Below, piece by piece: positions 9,245 through 17,751 of a DNA stretch of 64,000 bases. Under the pieces are notes generated by a model that was not told the origin of the DNA, ran no database searches, and worked only from the letters and a program-made list of their open reading frames with translations. Each line of letters opens with the position of its first letter. The first letter of the stretch is position 1. The translations under genes and the position numbers were made by a program. This stretch comes from an uncultured Lachnospiraceae bacterium (GTDB lineage: Bacteria > Bacillota > Clostridia > Lachnospirales > Lachnospiraceae). The stretch is taken from NCBI GenBank assembly GCA_947631685.1, contig CANRMI010000002.1, positions 1-64,000 on the forward strand, written 5' to 3'.

Positions 9245-10093
9245 ATGGCAGGAATGCTTTATTTATGCGCTACACCCATAGGAAATCTGCAGGATATGAC
9301 GCCTCGCGTCGAGGATACCCTAAAGAGTGTGGATCTGATCGCGGCGGAGGATACCAGAAACAGCAAAAAACTGCTGAACGCCTTTGACATCCATACGCCC
9401 ATGACCAGCTATCACGAATACAACAAGGTAGAGAAAGCCCTGCAGCTGATCGCGAAATTACAAGAGGGGAAAAATATCGCCCTGATAACGGACGCGGGGA
9501 CGCCTGCCATTTCCGATCCCGGAGAGGTGCTGGTGCGGATGTGCCAGGAGGCGGGAATTACCGTTACCAGCCTGCCCGGCCCGGCGGCCTGCATTACGGC
9601 GCTCACCCTGTCCGGACTTTCTACCAGGCGTTTTTGCTTTGAAGGCTTTCTGCCGGCGGATAAGAAGGAGCGGCGGGAGGTGTTAAAGGAGCTGGAGAAC
9701 GAAACCCGCACGATGATCCTCTATGAGGCTCCCCACCATCTGAAGAATACTCTGACACAACTGTCAGAAACCATGGGAAACAGAAAACTCACCATATGCA
9801 GGGAGCTGACCAAGAAATTTGAAACGGTTCTGCCGACCACACTGGAGGAGGCCCTGAAACAGTATGAAACGGAAGAGCCCCGGGGCGAGTACGTACTGGT
9901 GGTGGAGGGAAAGAGTCGCCGGGAAAAGAAGCAGGAAGAAATTTCCGGCTGGGAGGCCATGAGCATAGAGGAGCATATGGCTTTTTACGAAAAAGAGGGT
10001 TTGGATGAAAAGAATGCCATGAAGCAGGTAGCGAAGGATCGGGGCGTGGGCAAAAGGGAAATTTATCAGTACCTGCATGGAGAAAAGCAATGA
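9245..10093 (+). CDS. rsmI: 16S rRNA (cytidine(1402)-2'-O)-methyltransferase
   Basis: LYLCATPIGNLQDMTPR...LIAAEDTRNSKKLL...ALITDAGTPAISDPG. Confidence 0.95.
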   Translation: MAGMLYLCATPIGNLQDMTPRVEDTLKSVDLIAAEDTRNSKKLLNAFDIHTPMTSYHEYNKVEKALQLIAKLQEGKNIALITDAGTPAISDPGEVLVRMCQEAGITVTSLPGPAACITALTLSGLSTRRFCFEGFLPADKKERREVLKELENETRTMILYEAPHHLKNTLTQLSETMGNRKLTICRELTKKFETVLPTTLEEALKQYETEEPRGEYVLVVEGKSRREKKQEEISGWEAMSIEEHMAFYEKEGLDEKNAMKQVAKDRGVGKREIYQYLHGEKQ

Positions 10094-10145
10094 ACCGGAA
10101 TGGAATAATGAAATTTCATTAAGGGGCGGAAGGAGAGGTAGTTTT

Positions 10146-11291
10146 ATGAAAACTTATATTCCCAATGAAGAGAATGTAAAACCGCTGGGGAGGACGGCTT
10201 TTGCGGACGGTACGTTGTGGCTGGCCTTTTCCGGCGCGGGAGCGGCGTTTACCTTTAAGGGAACCAAAGCGGCGGTCATCCTTGCGGGAGATGATACCGC
10301 AGTACCCGCGGTGCCGAAGGAGAAACCGGAAACGGATACGCAGCCGGAGCAGGCAGCTGCCGGCGGAAAGCAGGATACCGCAGCCCAGTCCGAGGGAGAG
10401 GACGTTTACTGCCGTATAGCGGTCTATGTGAACGGGAAGCGGGTAGTGGACGATATGATGGACGCGCCGCGCAAGGAATATATCGTATGGGAGAGCCGGG
10501 AGGCGCAGGAGTGTCTGGTAGAAATTGTAAAGCTGTCAGAGTCCGCCATGTCTACGGTAGGAATCCTGTCCGTTGAGGCAGAGGCGGAGGGAGACATTCA
10601 GCCCGTATCTTTAAAATCCCGCTATGTGGAAATTGTGGGCGATTCCATTACCTGTGGCTACGGTGTGGACGACGAGTGCGCGGAGCATCATTTTTCCACC
10701 AAAACGGAGGATGTTACAAAGGCGTATGGCTATCTGGCGGCAAAGGAGCTGAACGCGGATTACAGTATGGTATGCCTAAGCGGCTACGGTCTGATCTCCG
10801 GTTATGTGGGAGAGGGAGAGCCCAAAAAGCCGGAGCAGGTGTTGAGCAGATATTATGATAAGCTGGGCTTCTCCTACGCGGCGTACAGAGGGAAAAAGCC
10901 CCAGGAGATACTGTGGGAGCCGGTACGCAAGCCGGACCTGACAGTGATCAACTTAGGAACCAATGACGACAGCTACGCGCAGGGAATCCCGGAACGGGAA
11001 GAGGAGTACCGCAGGGCCTATGTGGCATTTTTAAAGCAGGTAAGAAGCGGGAAGCCTGAAACGAAGATCCTCTGCAGTCTGGGAATCATGGGGACTCGGC
11101 TCTGTCCGGTGCTGGAGAAGGCGGTAGAAGATTACAAAATGGAAACAGGGGACGAAGAGGTGTTTACCCTGCGTTTTACGGAGCAGCTTTTGGAAGACGG
11201 TTACGTGGCGGATTATCATCCTACGGAAATAACCCACAAAAAGGCGGCGAAAGCGCTGGCGGATAAAATCAAAAAAATGATGAACTGGTAA
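10146..11291 (+). CDS. SGNH/GDSL hydrolase, CE2-like two-domain architecture
   Basis: GDSITCGYG block, NLGTNDDSY, DYHPTEITH; N-terminal beta-rich domain. Start MKTYIPNEEN with upstream GGAGAGG. Confidence 0.8.
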   Translation: MKTYIPNEENVKPLGRTAFADGTLWLAFSGAGAAFTFKGTKAAVILAGDDTAVPAVPKEKPETDTQPEQAAAGGKQDTAAQSEGEDVYCRIAVYVNGKRVVDDMMDAPRKEYIVWESREAQECLVEIVKLSESAMSTVGILSVEAEAEGDIQPVSLKSRYVEIVGDSITCGYGVDDECAEHHFSTKTEDVTKAYGYLAAKELNADYSMVCLSGYGLISGYVGEGEPKKPEQVLSRYYDKLGFSYAAYRGKKPQEILWEPVRKPDLTVINLGTNDDSYAQGIPEREEEYRRAYVAFLKQVRSGKPETKILCSLGIMGTRLCPVLEKAVEDYKMETGDEEVFTLRFTEQLLEDGYVADYHPTEITHKKAAKALADKIKKMMNW

Positions 11292-11320
11292 TTGACAAGT
11301 GACGGGCGCGGTGCTATGAT
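11292..11320 (+). promoter_or_regulatory. Promoter of metal-resistance operon
   Basis: TTGACA (11292-11297), 17-nt spacer, TATGAT (11315-11320). Confidence 0.75.
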
Positions 11321-11330
11321 AATGTCAAAC

Positions 11331-11354
11331 ATATGAATAATTGTTCAAATGAAC
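11331..11354 (+). promoter_or_regulatory. Candidate ArsR/SmtB-family operator
   Basis: ATATGAATAATTGTTCAAAT (TGAA-N6-TTCA) overlapping a second inverted repeat GTTCA-AA-TGAAC just downstream of the -10. Confidence 0.65.
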
Positions 11355-11381
11355 GAACATGATACAATAAGGGAGGGCATT

Positions 11382-11600
11382 ATGAAGAAGACGTACAAGA
11401 TTGAAGTGGACTGCGCCAACTGCGCCAACAAAATGGAGGAGGCCGCCAAAAAGACCACGGGAGTAAAGGACGCCGGCATCAATTTTATGACGCTGAAAAT
11501 GTGGGTGGATTTTGAAGAGGGCGCCGAACCGGCAGCCGTCATGCGGGAGGTCCTGAAAAACTGCAAAAAAGTAGAAGACGACTGCGAGATCTATCTGTAA
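11382..11600 (+). CDS. Stand-alone heavy-metal-associated (HMA) domain protein
   Basis: YKIEVDCANCANKMEEAAKKTTGVKDAGINF, a CadA-type DCxxC HMA motif; 72 aa. Confidence 0.88.
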   Translation: MKKTYKIEVDCANCANKMEEAAKKTTGVKDAGINFMTLKMWVDFEEGAEPAAVMREVLKNCKKVEDDCEIYL

Positions 11601-11612
11601 GGAGCATCCGGT

Positions 11613-13481
11613 ATGAACAGAAAGCAGAAAAAGGTATTTGTCCGCATTATAGCGGCCGCTCTTTGCACGATCGCGCTGGTGCTGCTGCCCTTGGGAAACG
11701 GTCCGCTGAATCTGTTGTTTTTAATTCCCTATCTGATCATCGGGTACGACATCCTGCTGAAAGCGGGCAAGGGAATCCTGAACAGGCAGATATTCGATGA
11801 AAACTTTTTAATGGCGGTCGCTACCGTGGGCGCCATTTTACTGGGAGAATATACCGAGGGCGTGGCGGTAATGCTGTTTTACCAGATCGGGGAACTGTTC
11901 CAGAGCTACGCCGTGGGCAAAAGCCGTCGGAATATCAGCCAGCTTATGGATATACGCCCTGACTACGCCAATGTGGAAAAGGAGGACGGCTCCTTTGAGA
12001 AAAGCGATCCGGACGAGGTGGCGATCGGTACTCTGATCCTGGTGGGTCCCGGAGAAAAGATTCCCATTGACGGAGTGGTGGAGGAGGGAAACAGCTCCTT
12101 AAATACCAGTGCTCTGACAGGGGAGAGCCTGCCCAGAGAAGTAAAGGCCGGAGATGAAGTGATCAGCGGCTGCATCAATCTGAACGGGGTATTGAGGATT
12201 CGGACCATAAAGGAATTTGGGGAATCCACGGTCTCCAAGATTCTGGATCTGGTGGAGAATGCCAGTTCCAGAAAGTCCCAATCGGAGAACTTTATTTCCA
12301 GGTTTGCCAGATATTATACCCCCGCGGTCTGCTATGGCGCCATAGCGCTGGCCCTGCTCCCGCCCTTGGGGCGGATGCTTTTTGACCTTGCGCCGGAGTG
12401 GAGGGTGTGGGTGTTCAGGGCCCTGACCTTTCTGGTTATCAGTTGTCCCTGCGCACTGGTCATCAGCATTCCTTTAAGCTTCTTTGCGGGAATCGGAGGC
12501 GCCGGCAACGCCGGCATACTGATCAAGGGTTCCAACTATCTGGAGGCTCTTTCAAAAGCGGGGTGCGTGGTATTCGATAAGACCGGGACTATGACGCAGG
12601 GAGTGTTTGAAGTTATCGGGATCCACACGACAGGTATGGAAGAAGACCGCCTGCTGGAATACGCCGCGTTGGCTGAGAGCTACTCCTCCCATCCTATCAG
12701 CAGGAGTTTACAGAGTGCGTATGGTAAGGACCTGGATAAAAGCAGGCTGTCTAAGGTGGAGGAGATCAGCGGAAACGGTGTTGCCGCATTCATAGACGGC
12801 AGACCGGTGGCGGCAGGAAACGAGAAGCTGATGGCCCGCCAGGGGATTGCCTGCGAGACGTGTGCGGAAGCGGGTACCGTGGTACACATGGCAGTGGACG
12901 GGGCTTACGCCGGATACATTCTGATCGCCGACAAGTTAAAGCCCCATGCGAAAGAAGCGATCGCGGCTCTGAAAAAGGCAGGGATCAGGCGGCTGGTGAT
13001 GCTGACCGGGGACAGAGAGGAAGCCGCGAAGCAGACGGCCGTAGAACTGGGCATAAGCGAAGCGTACAGCGGGCTCCTTCCCGGGGATAAGGTCGATAAG
13101 GTCGAGGAACTGCTGCGGAAGAAAGGCAGAAAGGAGCAGCTTATTTTTGTGGGAGACGGGATCAATGACGCGCCGGTGCTTTCCAGAGCCGATGTGGGGA
13201 TCGCCATGGGAGCGTTAGGCTCTGACGCCGCCATTGAAGCGGCGGATGTGGTGCTGATGGACGACGATCCTGTCAAGATTGCCAAAGCTGTCCGGATTGC
13301 CCGCAAATGCATGAGGATCGTATACGAGAACATTTATTTTGCCATAGGCGTCAAAGCCCTCTGCCTGATCTTGGGAGCGGTGGGAATCGCCAATATGTGG
13401 ATGGCCATCTTTGCGGACGTGGGAGTCATGGTGCTGGCCGTACTCAATGCCATAAGGGCGTTGTCCGTGAAAAAGCTGTAA
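11613..13481 (+). CDS. P-type ATPase, Cd/Zn/Pb-type heavy metal exporter
   Basis: SCPCALVISIPLSF, DKTGTMTQG, SSHPISRSL, GDGINDAPVLSRADVGIAMG; no N-terminal HMA. Confidence 0.93.
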   Translation: MNRKQKKVFVRIIAAALCTIALVLLPLGNGPLNLLFLIPYLIIGYDILLKAGKGILNRQIFDENFLMAVATVGAILLGEYTEGVAVMLFYQIGELFQSYAVGKSRRNISQLMDIRPDYANVEKEDGSFEKSDPDEVAIGTLILVGPGEKIPIDGVVEEGNSSLNTSALTGESLPREVKAGDEVISGCINLNGVLRIRTIKEFGESTVSKILDLVENASSRKSQSENFISRFARYYTPAVCYGAIALALLPPLGRMLFDLAPEWRVWVFRALTFLVISCPCALVISIPLSFFAGIGGAGNAGILIKGSNYLEALSKAGCVVFDKTGTMTQGVFEVIGIHTTGMEEDRLLEYAALAESYSSHPISRSLQSAYGKDLDKSRLSKVEEISGNGVAAFIDGRPVAAGNEKLMARQGIACETCAEAGTVVHMAVDGAYAGYILIADKLKPHAKEAIAALKKAGIRRLVMLTGDREEAAKQTAVELGISEAYSGLLPGDKVDKVEELLRKKGRKEQLIFVGDGINDAPVLSRADVGIAMGALGSDAAIEAADVVLMDDDPVKIAKAVRIARKCMRIVYENIYFAIGVKALCLILGAVGIANMWMAIFADVGVMVLAVLNAIRALSVKKL

Positions 13482-13491
13482 GGAGGATACC

Positions 13492-13863
13492 GTGAAAGAT
13501 TACCAGGAGTATGAAGCAGAGCATTGCGATTCGGTGGAGGTCCATGCGGATCTACTGAAGCTTGTGCGGGAGAAAATGCCAAAGGAGGAAGAACTCTACG
13601 ATCTGGCGGAGCTGTTTAAAGTATTCGGAGACTCTACCCGTATACGCATTCTGTTTGTGCTTTTTGAAGCGGAGGTCTGTGTCTGCGATTTGGCGGAGCA
13701 TTTGCAGATGACGCAGTCCGCCGTATCCCATCAGCTGAAGATCTTAAAGCAGAACAAGCTGGTAAAAAGCCGCAGAGAAGGGAAATCAATCTTCTATTCC
13801 CTGGCGGACGCCCATGTACGCACCATTATCGACCAGGGGTTAGAGCATGTGGAGGAAGACTGA
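13492..13863 (+). CDS. ArsR family metalloregulator
   Basis: LFKVFGDSTRIRILFVLFEAEVCVCDLAEHLQMTQSAVSHQLKILKQNKLVKSRREGKSIFYSL; GTG start. Confidence 0.92.
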   Translation: MKDYQEYEAEHCDSVEVHADLLKLVREKMPKEEELYDLAELFKVFGDSTRIRILFVLFEAEVCVCDLAEHLQMTQSAVSHQLKILKQNKLVKSRREGKSIFYSLADAHVRTIIDQGLEHVEED

Positions 13864-13885
13864 AAAGATTTTAAAATAGCAGCGG

Positions 13886-13915
13886 TGTATAAAAATGCCT
13901 TTTTCACAAATACTA
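13886..13915 (+). promoter_or_regulatory. Candidate forespore-type (SigG/SigF-like) promoter for CotF-like pair
   Basis: TGTATA (13886-13891), 17-nt spacer, AATACTA (13909-13915); compare remembered SigG consensus TGMATR / CATnMTA. Confidence 0.35.
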
Positions 13916-13945
13916 GCATTGAAAAAAAGTGAAGGAGGCAGTTCT

Positions 13946-14131
13946 ATGTCAAACATCTCAGAATTGGAATTACAGAACTTAAGGCACTTGATCGGCGGCT
14001 ATGACACCACCCACTGCAAGATGCAGGAGTACGCAAACTGCGCCAGTGACGCCAAAGTAAAGCAGTTTTTTGAAAAAGGCGCAAGATCCGCAATGGAAAA
14101 CAAACAGCAGCTCATGAAATTTTTGCAGTAG
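13946..14131 (+). CDS. Small CotF-like/spore coat-associated protein
   Basis: GGAGG then MSNISELELQNLRHLIGGYDTTHCKMQEYANCASD; pairs with next gene. Confidence 0.55.
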   Translation: MSNISELELQNLRHLIGGYDTTHCKMQEYANCASDAKVKQFFEKGARSAMENKQQLMKFLQ

Positions 14132-14142
14132 GAGGGAAAACG

Positions 14143-14403
14143 ATGAATTTACAAGAAAAAACCATGGTGGCCGACACTTTAACCGGCATTAACGGAGAAC
14201 TTATCCGATTTGCGGAAATGATTCCCCAGACGGAAAATCAGGAGTTGAAGAGCACGTTAAAGCAGTTTAGGACCAGCTGTGAACAGTCCCAGGAGGAGCT
14301 CTATCAGATTGCCAGGGAGAAATCCTACTACGTGCCTGCCCAGCAGGCCACACCGGAGGAAATTTCTCATGTGAAGAGCCTCTTTACTTCTAAAACCCTG
14401 TAG
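14143..14403 (+). CDS. Spore coat protein (CotF family)
   Basis: MNLQEKTMVADTLTGINGELIRFAEMIPQTENQELKSTLKQFR...ARE KSYYVPAQQATPEEI is CotF-like. Confidence 0.68.
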   Translation: MNLQEKTMVADTLTGINGELIRFAEMIPQTENQELKSTLKQFRTSCEQSQEELYQIAREKSYYVPAQQATPEEISHVKSLFTSKTL

Positions 14404-14421
14404 AAAAAACCGGAAAAAAAG

Positions 14422-14462
14422 AGAAAACAGTCTGTTGTCTTAAAAAAGACGGCAGACTGTTT
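14422..14462 (+). terminator. 17-bp stem-loop between CotF-like gene and mraY-like gene
   Basis: AAACAGTCTGTTGTCTT-AAAA-AAGACGGCAGACTGTTT; lacks a clean 3' T run on + strand. Confidence 0.55.
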
Positions 14463-14517
14463 GCGTGTCCGGCAATAGTATGTTATAATGCAGAAATAAA
14501 ATAAGGGAGGAGAGAGT

Positions 14518-15474
14518 ATGATTCCACACTTTTTTCCAGACAGGCAGGCGGTGACGGCTTTTATCGGCATTCTGGCAGCTTTTGCGATGACCTGTATTTT
14601 TACCGGCCGGTGCGGGGTGTATCTGCCGAAGGACCACGGCAGGGACTTCGCGGTGGAGGGAAAGCAGTCCGCAGGAAAACCCAGGGGAGCGGGGATTATC
14701 TTTATCCTGGTATTTGCCGCGTCCGCGCTGTTGTTCGTACCTCTGAGCATGGAGCTGTGCATCTATCTGATACTGACCGTATTGGAGATGCTGACCGGCT
14801 TCTTTGACGATACCGCAGAGAAACCATGGGGAGAATGGAAAAAAGGAATTTTGGATTTGTTTGTGGCTGTGGCTGTGGCCGGCACTTATATTTCTTATAA
14901 TTCCACGACCATCACGCTGGGGAGCCTGGAATATACCCTGCCGGTGCCGGTATTTCTCATAGCGGCCGTCGTGCTGGTATGGGGCTCTGTCAATGTGACC
15001 AACTGCTCGGACGGAGTGGACGGGTTGTCAGGGACATTGACGATCATCACCTTGTCCACCATTTATATTCTCATCCGGATTCTGGGAGAGGGAGAAGATT
15101 TTGCCTTTCCGATTCTGCTGTTTATAGGCTGTATTTTAGGCTATCTGTGGTATAACGCCGCACCCAGCAGACTTTTGATGGGAGATGCGGGTTCCCGGGG
15201 CATGGGCGTTTTTATCAGCCTGGCCATACTGAAGACGGGAAGTCCGCTGCTTTACATACCGGCGGCTCTTATGCTGATTTTGGACGGCGGGCTGGGGCTG
15301 TTTAAAGTGTTTTTGATCAGGGTATTCAAAATTCATATCCTGAAGAACACGCTGACGCCGCTGCACGACCATGTGCGGAAAAAGCTGGGCTGGTCCAATA
15401 CCCAGACCGTATTCCGCTTTGCCATTATCCAGATCGTGATCTCCGCGGCGACGGTGTATCTGCTGCTGTTATAG
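14518..15474 (+). CDS. MraY-like phospho-N-acetylmuramoyl-pentapeptide transferase (GT4 family)
   Basis: NVTNCSDGVDGLSGTL, LLMGDAGSRGMG, TPLHDHVRKKLGWSNTQTVFRF; many TMs. Confidence 0.85.
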   Translation: MIPHFFPDRQAVTAFIGILAAFAMTCIFTGRCGVYLPKDHGRDFAVEGKQSAGKPRGAGIIFILVFAASALLFVPLSMELCIYLILTVLEMLTGFFDDTAEKPWGEWKKGILDLFVAVAVAGTYISYNSTTITLGSLEYTLPVPVFLIAAVVLVWGSVNVTNCSDGVDGLSGTLTIITLSTIYILIRILGEGEDFAFPILLFIGCILGYLWYNAAPSRLLMGDAGSRGMGVFISLAILKTGSPLLYIPAALMLILDGGLGLFKVFLIRVFKIHILKNTLTPLHDHVRKKLGWSNTQTVFRFAIIQIVISAATVYLLLL

Positions 15475-15555
15475 GGCATGAAAAGGAGCCGTAAAACGGA
15501 ATACGGCAGGCGGAGCCGGCATATAATCCAGTAATAATACACTGGGGACAATGAT

Positions 15556-16197
15556 ATGCTGAATTATATCTGGGCTTTTATGATACTGGCAGGGGTGGTA
15601 TTCGCGGCCTTTACCGGAAATATGGGGGCGGTTACGGATGCGGCGCTCTCTTCCGCGGGAGAAGCGGTATCCTTGTGCATTACCATGGCGGGCGTTATGG
15701 CCCTTTGGATGGGATTGATGAAAATAGCGGAGAGATCAGGGCTGGTTGCGGGACTTGCTTTACGCATCCAGCCCTTTTTGTCGTTTATGTTTCCCCGCAT
15801 TCCCAGGGAGCATGAAGCCAGAAAGTACATAGCCACCAATTTTATCGCCAATATTTTAGGGCTGGGCTGGGCCTGTACGCCGGCGGGGTTAAAGGCCATG
15901 GAGGCGCTGGCCGGACTGGAAAGAGAGAGGGGAAATCCGGCTTATTTGGAGGAGGGACCGGGAGACGGTTTGAAAAACGCTCCCCGGAAGGTACCTCGTA
16001 CAGCCAGCCGGGAAATGTGTACCTTTCTCATTTTAAATACCTCTTCCTTACAGCTGATACCGGTCAATATGATTGTTTACAGAACCCAGTACGGCAGTGT
16101 CAATCCGGCAGCGGTTATCGCGCCGGCCATACTGGCGACCTTGTTTTCCACAGTGGTCGCGATTATCTTCTGTAAGATCATGGATAAAAAACCCTGA
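15556..16197 (+). CDS. spmA: Spore maturation protein A (nucleoside-recognition domain)
   Basis: MLNYIWAFMILAGVVFAAFTGNM...FIANILGLGWACTPAGLKAMEAL...NTSSLQLIPVNMIVYR; followed by spmB. Confidence 0.88.
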   Translation: MLNYIWAFMILAGVVFAAFTGNMGAVTDAALSSAGEAVSLCITMAGVMALWMGLMKIAERSGLVAGLALRIQPFLSFMFPRIPREHEARKYIATNFIANILGLGWACTPAGLKAMEALAGLERERGNPAYLEEGPGDGLKNAPRKVPRTASREMCTFLILNTSSLQLIPVNMIVYRTQYGSVNPAAVIAPAILATLFSTVVAIIFCKIMDKKP

Positions 16198-16231
16198 AAC
16201 GGGAGGAAGATCAAAATGACGGAGGGCGGAT

Positions 16232-16759
16232 ATGGCTGAAGTATTGGCAAATTTTTCCAACATCATGATACCGGTGATCATTTTCTATATCGTGGCTCAC
16301 GGCGTGATAAACCGGGTGCAGGTATATGAGGAATTTGTGGGGGGAGCAAAAGAAGGGATCAGGACGGTGGCACAGATACTGCCTACCCTCGTGGGTTTAA
16401 TGGTGGGCGTGGGAGTGCTGCGGGCGTCGGGCTTTATGGAGTTCTTAGGGAAAATGCTGGGGCGGCTCACGGCGGAAATCGGCATTCCGGCGGATATAGT
16501 GCCGTTGATCTTAGTAAAAATGTTTTCTTCCTCGGCAGCCACGGGACTGGTGCTGGATATTTTTAAGACACACGGAACGGATTCTTATATCGGCATGCTG
16601 ACCTCCATACTCATGAGCTGCACCGAGACGATTTTTTATACCATGTCCGTGTATTTCCTGGCGGCTAAGGTCAGCAAAACCCGCTATACCCTGGCAGGAG
16701 CGCTGCTTTCCATGGCAGCGGGACTGGCAGCCAGCGTGGTGTTGGCCGGAATGATGTAG
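16232..16759 (+). CDS. spmB: Spore maturation protein B
   Basis: YEEFVGGAKEGIRTVAQILPTLVGLMVGVGVLRASG; SSAATGLVLDIFKTHGTDSYIGMLTSILMSCTETIFYT. Confidence 0.9.
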   Translation: MAEVLANFSNIMIPVIIFYIVAHGVINRVQVYEEFVGGAKEGIRTVAQILPTLVGLMVGVGVLRASGFMEFLGKMLGRLTAEIGIPADIVPLILVKMFSSSAATGLVLDIFKTHGTDSYIGMLTSILMSCTETIFYTMSVYFLAAKVSKTRYTLAGALLSMAAGLAASVVLAGMM

Positions 16760-16772
16760 GGGGACGGCAGGC

Positions 16773-17720
16773 TCAGATTAGGCCGAAGGAGCGCAGGGCA
16801 AACAGCCAGAAAGTAATGGTGAGGGAGCTTAAAAAGGTGGTCGCGACTACCACGCTGGAGGTAAGGGTTCCCTCGTGGCCCATGTTTTTGGCCATGATGT
16901 AGCAGCTTACCGTGGTGGGCGCCCCCAGCATGATCAGGATCGCCACCATTTTTTCATCCCGAAAGCCCATATAGGCGGCCAGGGGAAGAAAGAGAAGGGG
17001 CTGCAGGAGCAGCTTGATGAAGGTGCACACCAGGGTGGGCTTGATTTCCCGAAGGGCCTTTCTGCCCTCGAAACCGGCGCCCAGTCCGATCAAGGCCAGG
17101 GGAGTGGCAAGGGAAGAGACGCTGTCAACGCTCTTGGCTAAGATGACAGGAAGATGAAGGCCGGAAACGGAAACCACCATACCCAGGACAATGCCCAGGA
17201 TAATGGGGTTGGTGACAATGCCCCGGAGGGATTTTTTGAGAGCGGCCGGATGCAGGCCGCTGCTGTTCGGCCCCGTAAAGGAAAGGATGATAACGGCGGC
17301 GATATTATACAGGGGAACGGTGCCTATGATCATTAGGGGAGCCATGCCCGCGTTGCCGTAAATATTCTGAATAAAGGCCACGCCCAAAACCGCGGCGCTG
17401 CCCCGGAAAGAAGCCTGTACAAATTCTCCTGTATGGGCTTTGTTTTTGTAAAAAAGAGCGGTGAGCAGCCAGATGACCGTAATACAGAAAAGCGTCACCA
17501 GAAAGCAGTACAAAACGTAGGAGGTGTCCCATACGGAATAGAAGTCGGACTCCGAAATATCCCTGAACAGAAGAACGGGCAGGGTGATCTTGTAGTTAAA
17601 AGCGTTCAGTGTTTTTACAAAGGCGTCATCCGTCAGTTTAAAGCAGCGCAGGATATACCCCAGCACCATGAGCAGAAATACGGGTATGGTGGCGTTTAAG
17701 CTGAATATCAGATTCTCCAT
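16773..17720 (-). CDS. AEC (auxin efflux carrier) family transporter
   Basis: FLLMVLGYILRCFKLTDDAFVKTLNAFNYKITLPVLLFRDIS; GAPTTVSCYIMAKNMG. Confidence 0.88.
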   Translation of the reverse strand: MENLIFSLNATIPVFLLMVLGYILRCFKLTDDAFVKTLNAFNYKITLPVLLFRDISESDFYSVWDTSYVLYCFLVTLFCITVIWLLTALFYKNKAHTGEFVQASFRGSAAVLGVAFIQNIYGNAGMAPLMIIGTVPLYNIAAVIILSFTGPNSSGLHPAALKKSLRGIVTNPIILGIVLGMVVSVSGLHLPVILAKSVDSVSSLATPLALIGLGAGFEGRKALREIKPTLVCTFIKLLLQPLLFLPLAAYMGFRDEKMVAILIMLGAPTTVSCYIMAKNMGHEGTLTSSVVVATTFLSSLTITFWLFALRSFGLI

Positions 17721-17751
17721 GGAGTTATTCTCTCCCCTTTTCGTCTTATGT

